Part shown: positions 7,233-13,139 of the stretch, piece after piece | Numbering within the stretch: position 1 is the stretch's first letter | Layout: each line of letters opens with the position of its first letter | Assembly: GCA_004151065.3 (NCBI GenBank) | Contig: NWUY0300016835.1 | Coordinates: 5,509 to 18,647, forward strand | Direction: 5' to 3' | DNA from: Larix sibirica | Lineage: Eukaryota > Streptophyta > Pinopsida > Pinales > Pinaceae | Length of the DNA: 13,139 bases | Notes under the pieces: generated by a model | Told to the model about the DNA's origin: nothing | Database searches by the model: none | What the model saw: the letters and a program-made list of their open reading frames with translations, nothing else | Translations under genes and position numbers: made by a program

Positions 7233-9026
7233 ATGGGAGAGTCAACATTCCACCATGAACCAGAAGATATAGAGCAATTGCGTGAAGATAGAGTAGCTTA
7301 CCAGTTGTTCCCAAATGCAAGATGGACAATATAATTTGAGAGATTGCAGGGTTTTGATGCATAGGTAACATTAGAGTTTACCCAAAATCTGATTGATGAG
7401 AAATCTATGTTTAGGGGCATGGATATTGTGGTAACAAAAAAAGCATAGCCAGGGTGATGGGGCACCCACAAGAAGCTGAGTAGTGGTTTGGTAGAAGGAC
7501 ATTCTTGACACAAGCAACAAATGAATTCAGTAAGGAAGGGAAAAGTTTGTAGGGCTAAGGAAGGGGGTATGCACGAGAATCCTTACCTGTTGTATGGAAG
7601 GATGTAGACCTCTTTATTCAAAAGTACCGTATATGCGAGGACCGCTACCAGGTAATATTTGCTTATCATTTCAAGATACTATCACATGTAAGGCACAATG
7701 TTCTTTTGAAAATTCCTTATTTTCTAATCCACCCTCTGCAACTTATGATATGCTCTGAAAGAGGTGCGAAGCACCCCTTAGCAACACAAACAAACCATGT
7801 CCTAGTTAAACTCGTGCTCCTCAATGCCCCGGGAACATCCATATGCCTTGGAGGCAGTTTGTGGGACTATCAGAAGGACTAGAGAGCGGGCAACAGGTAG
7901 AAATCGAACAGGGTGAAGTAGAGGTTGAGGAAGTAGTCCATGAAAAATCAAGTGACAAGGAAAATCCCAATGATGAGGGATAGTCAAAAGAGAAGGAACA
8001 AGATGAAGAAGATGGGTAGGAAAAAGAAGCAACGGGTGAAATGGAAACAAACGAGACATTCAAAGTAGTAGAAAGTACTAGGGAAGTGGAACAAGATTAT
8101 GATCCTTAGGAGGTTGAAGATCAACAGGGGTCCAACAATCCCATGCCGTCACTTACAGACAACAATGTGGAAATTATTGAACAAAGTCTTTCGAAGGATG
8201 AATGGTGACCATGCATAGTCGAAGAAGAACAACCTCACAAGTCTAAAAAAGGTCTACTGTGGAGTTTGTGGCATTCCTTCCTAGTAGAAGAACAAGATCG
8301 ATGGCCCTTGAACCAACGAGAGTGAAATCTCCCATTATCACCCCTTTAGATGCACCACAAGAACTATCTTTAAGGGAAATTGGTAATGTGTAAGTTGTTA
8401 CAAAGAGGCCTAAGGAAGGGAACCCTCCTATTGCTACTTATGAACTAGTTGCATCCAGTCATACTACTGACACACAAGAACCAATCATTGGAGTAACAAA
8501 TAATATTGAGAATGTACATGGACTAGAAGAAGTACCTACAACTACTCCCCCAGATTCAGTTATGGAAGACACCGTGCTTGTTACACAAGAACCAAACATG
8601 GACATAATGGTGGATGGGGAAGTTGCTCCACAGGAGCTAGTTGTTGAAGAACTAGTCAACACAAAGGCTATTACACCAAATCCAATCAAGGTAAAGATGG
8701 AAAAGAGAGAAACGAGTACGAATGGAGCCATGAAAGGTAAGAAGAAGCCAGATCCCTCTTTAATTAAGAAATTTGTGAGATTGAAGAATACAAATCTAAA
8801 ACAGAGATAGAAAATCAAGGAGCTGAAAAGGAAAATAAGAGAACTGTTGAAGTCTTTAGGGTTAAACACCCTTCCCAATGTAGCCTGAACTTTTGTCAAG
8901 GTGGAAGCTTCAAGGAAAAGGGAATATAAGAAGGTAAAAAAGGATCCCTATTCAGCATGGGAGGATATTTTTGGGCCTGCAGGGTATTCACCTCGAGACA
9001 TAAAATTCAGAACGACATTGACATAA
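7233..9026 (+). pseudogene. Additional 3' reading region, N-terminal and central part (unknown function), degenerate
   Basis: I do not recognise this gene with certainty. ATG 7233 opens frame 3 (MGESTFHHEPEDIEQLREDR). After a TAA (7332) and TAG (7362) it reads VTLEFTQNLIDEKSMFRGMD. A shift at about 7445 to frame 2 gives ARVMGHPQEAE, WFGRRTFLTQATNEF, DLFIQKYRICEDRYQVIFAY, HFKILSHVRHNVLLKIPYFL. This part has the look of the globular domain of plant 'putative transposon protein' sequences; that comparison is from memory and weak. Frame 1 then continues from MPWRQFVGLSEGLES (about 7843) into a Glu/Asp-rich stretch to about 8200. Frame 3 resumes at about 8259 (RRTRSMALEPTRVKSP) and holds a Lys-rich, nuclear-localisation-like and coiled-coil-like segment (GKKKPDPSLIKKFVRLK, KIKELKRKIRELLKSL) up to KKDPYSAWEDIFGPAGYSP. 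No signal peptide or membrane segment is visible, which argues against an envelope protein. It is broken by many stops and at least three shifts. Confidence 0.6.
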
Positions 9027-9400
9027 ACAATAGTGGAATCTAGGGAAAATCGGGGTTGATACCTTTGAATTTCCTTCTCCAATATTTTTATAGGATGATC
9101 TTGATAAGTGGAAGGCAGCAGCAATGTCCTATCAAGATGGCATGGTTCCTCTAAAGGAACATCATCAAATTGTTCGAAATGGAAAGGAAAAGAGCAGAAT
9201 AACTAACCCTCTATAGGATAGAAAAGGAGCGATGGGGAGAAAATCATAAGAAATTAAGGGATGCACGAGACGAGGCTAAGAAGAAAAATGAAGAAAATAA
9301 TAAGATAGGTGTATTTGTGCAAAACTTGTTGAACTGTAGGATTCCCTCTCCTGTGTACGTTCTGTTTCTTCAACAGTAGTTCATTTTTTTTCCAGCTTAC
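9027..9400 (+). pseudogene. Additional 3' reading region, coiled-coil-like segment
   Basis: Frame 1 gives coding-like text WNLGKIGVDTFEFPSPIFL, a TAG at 9091-9093, then DDLDKWKAAAMSYQDGMVPL up to about 9219. Frame 2 takes over at 9179 with MERKRAE, a stop, LTLYRIEKERWGENHKKL and RDARDEAKKKNEENNKIG, a highly charged helical stretch likely to form a coiled coil. It ends near TAG 9377-9379. The switch of frames with overlap indicates a small indel. A T-rich tract ending in CCAG (9382-9395) resembles a plant 3' splice acceptor and separates this segment from the next. I infer it is the continuation of the preceding reading region, because charge and style carry on and no gap occurs. Confidence 0.5.
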
Positions 9401-9404
9401 AACC

Positions 9405-10091
9405 ATGTTTGAGGGAAAACCCTACCTATTCACAGGTGCCAAAATATTCTGATGGGACTTTTATGAAGCTGATGTGATTATCCAACTTTCTTTATGTGAA
9501 TCTTATTTTCATGATTTTATTCTACCATTTGAAAAATATTTTAATCCCACACCCTACATAGGGGACCTCTATTTGCGAGATTTTGTGTCACATATGTTGC
9601 ATCAGGTCAAGTGGAAATTGGCTCACGATAATGTAGAGAGGAACCAAGCTACATGTGAGTTAAGGGTTAGAGCAAAGCCTGGTAATGAAGATGATTTCAG
9701 TAGGGATCAATCCCCAATTGTTATATCTCCTGACCTTTCAAGGTTGGTTGTGCAACTTTAGGCATGGGTACTTAACCAGTGTGTTAGTTGTATCAATGGC
9801 ATAACATCCGAGGCCTTACAGGGCTGCAGAAGAAGAAGATAGTTTTCCATGGTGGCAATTAAAACTAAGGAACCTTTTGGATCTCCTAACTTCAAGAGAG
9901 ATATGGGACGGTCGAACAAGTACATTCAGTGTATTGAGAAGAGGGGGCCTAGATGGATTGGCCTAAAATTTTATTTTCCTCTAATATGCCTGCCTGCAGA
10001 GAAGTATCATCCTTTGTATGATCTGGCAAGAATAGAGCAACATTGGGATGCAAAGGTTATGATGTCAGCGGGTTTTAGAACCCTTGGTTAA
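9405..10091 (+). pseudogene. Additional 3' reading region, C-terminal module (unknown function)
   Basis: ATG 9405 opens frame 3 ten bases after a splice-acceptor-like CCAG. The frame runs MFEGKPYLFTGAKIF, a TGA, WDFYEADVIIQLSLCESYF, HDFILPFEKYFNPTPYIGDL, VSHMLHQVKWKLAHDNVERN. After a TAG (9759-9761) it continues with GITSEALQGC and then, past another stop, as KTKEPFGSPNFKRDMGR, YIQCIEKRGPRWIGLKFYFP, LPAEKYHPLYDLARIEQHW, ending at TAA 10089-10091. All of it stays in one frame over about 230 codons with only three internal stops, which is better preserved than the segments before it. It is rich in aromatic residues but has no 20-residue hydrophobic run, so it is not a transmembrane domain. I recognise no family. 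It may be a separate spliced ORF or the C-terminus of the preceding one. Confidence 0.6.
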
Positions 10092-10195
10092 GACACACAT
10101 GAGGCCTACCAACTTAGCACACTACATGAAACCTACTCATGGGCCAATTTACACCTTAGGAGGTAGTTGCATGAGGACATGCAATAGAGCTAGTT

Positions 10196-10204
10196 GGGGG
10201 GAGA
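10196..10204 (+). promoter_or_regulatory. 3' polypurine tract (PPT)
   Basis: GGGGGGAGA sits immediately before TG at 10205, the start of the right LTR. The PPT survives RNase H cleavage and primes plus-strand synthesis, so the LTR must start right after it. The LTR start TGGTGGG is an imperfect inverted match to the LTR end CCCAACA, which supports this border. Confidence 0.85.
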
Positions 10205-10578
10205 TGGTGGGCACATAATTTGTACCCTTTTTTCCATCCATTTATCATGTTTCAAAGACACCTTGAGTCATCATTTTCCCCTTTAGACAATATCTTGCCC
10301 GACTTCATATTTTAACCTAAGGTACAACCATTTTATGTATTTCATTGTTTTAAGTAGTAATATAGGCTATTAAGTAGTTTCCTGCTTGATTTTGGGTTAT
10401 TGGTGAGATGGTTTGAAGGCATGCACTTGTAGGTTGAGAATAGGTTTTGTTTCCTCAAGGGTTTATATTTTTTTACTCTTGTACGAGCTCTGATGACGCC
10501 TCTTTTTGGTATGTTGTTACTCCTAGATGTTGCTACTTCTAGAGTTATACTATTGCCACCAATTTCACGATTTCCTTA

Positions 10579-10616
10579 ATACTTGGGCATTTGGTATTTG
10601 ATCAATGCCCAAGTAT
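10579..10616 (+). repeat. Perfect 13-bp inverted repeat in U3
   Basis: ATACTTGGGCATT (10579-10591) and its exact reverse complement AATGCCCAAGTAT (10604-10616) flank a 12-base loop. The stem is perfect although the element is heavily mutated. It could be a dyad binding site or form a hairpin or cruciform. Confidence 0.9.
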
Positions 10617-10675
10617 AGGAGAAGATGAATGCCAACATGGAACTAATGAGTTGTCAAGAGAATAGAGGAGTATCA

Positions 10676-10744
10676 GTTGTTACAACTACTCATGGTTATA
10701 ATGATGCAATGAACTATTTTATTTTCAATGCTAGTTGTAACAAC
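10676..10744 (+). repeat. Perfect 13-bp inverted repeat built from nested palindromes in U3
   Basis: GTTGTTACAACTA (10676-10688) and TAGTTGTAACAAC (10732-10744) are exact reverse complements with a 43-base spacer. The left arm, with the preceding A, is itself a palindrome (AGTTGT-T-ACAACT), and the right arm nearly so. It ends 110 bases before the TATA box, where enhancer elements often lie. Confidence 0.9.
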
Positions 10745-10854
10745 ATAAATATATAAGAGACATTATGTTATGTATTGTTGAAAAATAGCCTTGAGAATCT
10801 CTGATTTTTAAGACGTTTAGATATTTTGTTTGTAAAAATTGTTGTTCATGAATG

Positions 10855-10864
10855 TATAAAATAG
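10855..10864 (+). promoter_or_regulatory. LTR core promoter, TATA box
   Basis: TATAAAATAG is a near-ideal plant TATA box, about 650 bp into the LTR. Known plant spacing puts the transcription start, and thus the U3/R border, at roughly 10885-10895. Confidence 0.75.
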
Positions 10865-10912
10865 GTGAACCCTCTTGAATTAGGGGGTTGAACTAAGAGA
10901 GACAGGAGGCGA

Positions 10913-10918
10913 AATAAA
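10913..10918 (+). terminator. Candidate polyadenylation signal in R
   Basis: AATAAA lies about 50 bases after the TATA box, inside the expected R region, which is where an LTR element would process its transcript. Downstream T-rich DNA (TTGTACCTTTCC, TGATTCGTGTG) is compatible. Plant signals are loose, so other sites are possible. Confidence 0.5.
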
Positions 10919-11023
10919 GAACTGTTGGATCCTCTTGTACCTTTCCTCTCTTAATGAAAATCATGTTGATTCGTGTGATCTGGTTATTCAATTGTGAGTT
11001 GTTTTAGCAGCCTTGATTAGAGA

Positions 11024-11041
11024 ATGAAGGGCACCCTTCGT
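11024..11041 (+). repeat. Small stem-loop in R/U5
   Basis: GAAGGG (11026-11031), loop CA, CCCTTC (11034-11039). The stem can be extended by a T-G wobble (11025/11040) and an A-T pair (11024/11041). It would lie in the 5' leader of the element RNA and also near the 3' end of the transcript's LTR. Function is unknown. Confidence 0.55.
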
Positions 11042-11431
11042 TGATCAGGAGCTTTCATTTCCTTTGTTTTATTAGATACTAGATTTATCGTAGCTTGTTC
11101 CATAATTATGAGTGTTGTAGTTGTTTTTGGTGTGTGTGGGTTGTTACATGCTTTATGATAGTTGTTAATTACATGGATTGTTACTTGTCGAGTTGGGTTG
11201 ATTATTAGAAAGAACTAATAATTCTTGGTACTATTATTACTTTTGCAATGTAGAGTTTCATTGTAGCTTTCGCATGTTGTTTGGAATTCTCTTTAATATA
11301 TAATCTCTCACTTTAATATTACAGTAGGTGCATTCTCTTTAAGAATTATTATGAGTTGTGATTGATTTGAGTTGTTGTTGTTACATAGATTTGATTTCGC
11401 AGTTGTGTTTCCGTTTCCAACAGGATTTGTG

Positions 11432-11631
11432 TGGATTGAATGTGACTTTCCTTTCAACCATAATTGCATAGATCAAGCATTATTTCCTTCTCAGCAAAGA
11501 TTGATGGATTGAGTGTGATTTCCTTTCTTTACAGAAGTAGCATTGATTTGATGATTTTCTATAGGGCTTATGCAAGATAATCTAGAAGTGTGTTTTCCTT
11601 CAGAAAGAGTGGATTGATTAAGTTTTCATTC
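11432..11631 (+). repeat. Degenerate TGGATTGA repeats in U5
   Basis: TGGATTGAATGTGACTTTCC (11432 onward, to CTTTC 11455) recurs as TGGATTGAGTGTGATTTCCT (11505-11527), and more weakly as TGGATTGATTAAGTTTTCAT (11610-11631). The spacings of 73 and 105 bp suggest old, diverged internal duplication in the LTR. Confidence 0.6.
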
Positions 11632-11789
11632 ATTTACTGCATGACCATTTAGAGTCACCAACACTACAGAGGAAATTGTATCCTACATAGGCTTTGCACG
11701 TAGCCTTGAAATTAAAGATGACCCCTCATTTGATAATTAATGTGAGTGATATTTAGTTGTCCTAGAAAGACAGTTAGAAAGTCCCAACA

Positions 11790-13139
11790 ATCCAATTAGA
11801 AAAAGGAACCTGTGGATCGATCGCCGAGTCTTAGTTGTTTTAATTTTATTTTAATTAGATCTCAATTTTTAATTTATTGTATTTGATTTTGTTTTCATTA
11901 TTTTTATTTTAAATTTAGTAATTATTTTAGATTTTTTAGTTTTATTTATCAATTGAATTGTTTGAGTTGTAGAAGCATGATGATATTTTACAACATATCA
12001 GATTGTGGAAGTTGTGTGATGATTCCATAAAGTTGTGAACTGTCATCATCATTGTCACTAGATCATCGAATATGAGCAAGAGATCATGGATATGTAATCA
12101 AAGAAAATCATAGAATAAATCATGAATATTAGGAAAGTTGGAAGCATGCTCACCAAGGGAGGAGTGATATAAAAAGCACTCCAATGAACTGTCATGGGGG
12201 GGGACAGAGACATAGAAAGGAAGAAATATCTTTCTTCTGAAAAGCCTATTTTCTTCTACTTGTAATATATTTATTTTTTGGATGCAAATAGAACTCTATT
12301 TCAGGCTTTGTTTAGTATGTCTATTAAGGAGAATTTGGTAGTCCAAAGACTGTTGTTCGCAAATTGTTTTTAGCTTCTGATTTTGATTTAATAAGATGTT
12401 TATGTTTCTTCAGTCCGATGTCGATCAATATAAGGGTGTTTTTACTCATATCTGTGTGATGAAATTTCTTGTTTGGTTATTTAAAAACAAATTGTGAATC
12501 TAGCACATGACAATGCTTGCAGGGAAACAATGATTTGTTATTGTCTACCTTGAAACATTGTTGTTTTTATGTTCTTACTGTTTATCTAGATATTTATGGG
12601 GAAATTGGGGATCAATCTTTCTTCATGTATTAGACCCATTACAAATTCACTCTCCCAACAAATAGGATTAAATAGAATTCAATTTTACTCTGTTTTTCTG
12701 CATTAGCTTCTTTGCAATCAGTTTATAAAACAAGGCATGTTTGCTTGTCGTTTTGTTAATTTATTTAAATGTTCATCTTTGTCACTTATTATAGATTGAC
12801 AGAATGATATAAACGGATTTCTATTGTGATTACAACAATACATTAACATGATTTTATGACGAAGAATTTGAATGTTTTCTTTATTACATTATTGAATCAT
12901 GCGCTTGTAATCATGTTTTCATTTTTGTTTAACTAGCGATTGAATTACATTTAGGGCTTAGTTAAAATTTTCATTGAAAGTCTCCTTTCGAGTAGAAAAC
13001 CATCCTATTGGTAACAAGTCCAATCAAGACCATTGGATATAACCACACCAAATGAATTAGGAGATAAGAAACCCTTACATGGGGTTATTTGAACCCTCAG
13101 ATTGGGTTATCTCCCTTGCGTTGATGAGTGGGTCAATTC
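11790..13139. other. AT-rich flanking DNA, no gene recognised
   Basis: Right of the LTR the similarity to the element ends. 11836-11960 is strongly T-rich on the + strand (runs such as TTTTATTTTAATTAG and TTATTTTTATTTTAAATT), comparable to matrix-attachment or intron-like DNA. Further on there is a TATA-like word inside a small inverted repeat (GGAGTG 12161-12166, CACTCC 12177-12182), a run of eight G (12196-12203), and near the end an 8-bp inverted repeat (GGAGATAA 13060-13067, TTATCTCC 13107-13114) around several ACCC/GGGT words. No open frame of useful length, tRNA or known repeat is visible. It could be host intergenic DNA or an older element too decayed to recognise. Confidence 0.6.

Larger units (their letters stand above)
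1..11789 (+). mobile_element. Degenerate Ty3/gypsy LTR retrotransposon, non-chromovirus (Athila/Tat-like), 5' LTR truncated by window edge
   Basis: Seen: a direct repeat at 1-130 and 11660-11789 ending in CCCAACA; a tRNA-Asp-like primer site at 134-151; recognisable gag, protease, RT, RNase H and integrase in that order; and a polypurine tract at 10196-10204 directly before a TG that opens the right LTR. The domain order RT-RNase H-integrase defines Ty3/gypsy elements. The integrase tail carries a GPY/F-like segment but no chromodomain, which with the tRNA-Asp primer argues for the Athila/Tat side rather than chromoviruses. The internal region is about 10.07 kb and the right LTR about 1.58 kb, so a complete copy would be about 13.2 kb. 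Every coding part is broken by stops and frameshifts, so the copy is non-autonomous. Target-site duplication cannot be tested because the left end is outside the window. Assignment to a named lineage is inference. Confidence 0.93.
10205..11789 (+). repeat. 3' LTR, about 1.58 kb
   Basis: The left border is set by the polypurine tract and the TG at 10205. The right border is set by CA at 11789, matched to CA at 130 in the left LTR. The terminal words TGGTGGG and CCCAACA form a short imperfect inverted repeat. U3 runs from 10205 to about 10885 and contains two strong inverted-repeat pairs and a TATA box. R probably starts around 10885-10895 and includes AATAAA at 10913-10918. U5 takes the rest and has degenerate TGGATTGA-type repeats. 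Only the last 130 bp can be compared with the other LTR in this window. Confidence 0.88.

Noticed and set aside
7802-8063. Two minus-strand open frames, Ser/Pro/Leu-rich
   Set aside because: They are shadows of the Glu-rich acidic stretch on the + strand, overlapping each other in different frames, and have no motif.
8459-8899. Minus-strand open frame of 146 codons with apparent hydrophobic segments
   Set aside because: It is the antisense of the Lys/Glu-rich part of the extra reading region. Complementing AAA/AAG codons automatically gives Phe/Leu-rich text. The + strand frame has the continuous coding style here.
9405-10091. Envelope-like glycoprotein
   Set aside because: The position after pol is right for an env-like ORF, but no signal peptide, membrane helix, or cysteine pattern is visible in any of the three parts of the extra region.
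12230-12700. Host exon with splice signals (for example TTTCTTCAG near 12412)
   Set aside because: No open frame with coding character follows; T-rich DNA gives such signals by chance.
1-13139. tRNA or rRNA genes, CRISPR array
   Set aside because: No cloverleaf-forming A/B box pair, no rRNA-like sequence, and no regularly spaced identical repeats. The only tRNA relation is the primer site at 134-151.

Overview
The window is plant nuclear DNA and is filled almost end to end by one old, decayed Ty3/gypsy-type LTR retrotransposon on the + strand. The evidence is: a 130-bp direct repeat at 1-130 and 11660-11789, ending in CA both times; a primer-binding site resembling the 3' end of plant tRNA-Asp just inside the left copy; a polypurine tract just before the right LTR; and, in order between them, degenerate gag, protease, reverse transcriptase, RNase H and integrase. 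The order RT-RNase H-IN is that of Ty3/gypsy (Metaviridae). With the tRNA-Asp-type primer site, the absence of a chromodomain and a long extra 3' coding region, it points to the non-chromovirus Athila/Tat side of plant gypsy elements. A large repeat-rich seed-plant genome, perhaps a gymnosperm, is plausible, but the sequence does not settle the species. No intact host gene is visible.

Layout. 1-130: last 130 bp of the 5' LTR, the rest lying left of the window. 134-151: primer-binding site. 249 to about 2055: gag, with a long basic N-terminal extension, a capsid-type domain and a zinc-knuckle region. About 2056-3480: Pro/Gln-rich linker, protease remnant and spacer. About 3481-4462: reverse transcriptase. 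About 4375-4770: RNase H with an internal deletion. About 4771-6080: integrase. 6081-7232: non-coding gap with a G-rich tract, an AAT microsatellite, short repeats and promoter-like motifs. 7233 to about 10094: a long, broken additional reading region of unknown function, without visible membrane segments. 10196-10204: polypurine tract. 10205-11789: 3' LTR (about 1.58 kb) with a clear TATA box and striking inverted repeats in U3. 11790-13139: AT-rich flanking DNA with no recognisable gene.

All coding parts carry many in-frame stops and several frameshifts, so every one is a pseudogene. The two LTR ends differ at about 18 of 130 aligned positions with no indels, so the insertion is old. If the 5' LTR matches the 3' LTR in length, the complete element is about 13.2 kb. 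In an active ancestor, Gag would have packaged the RNA, the tRNA at the primer site would have started reverse transcription, RT/RNase H would have made the cDNA, the polypurine tract would have primed the second strand, and integrase would have inserted it. The job of the extra 3' reading region is unknown and it is the most interesting part of the window.
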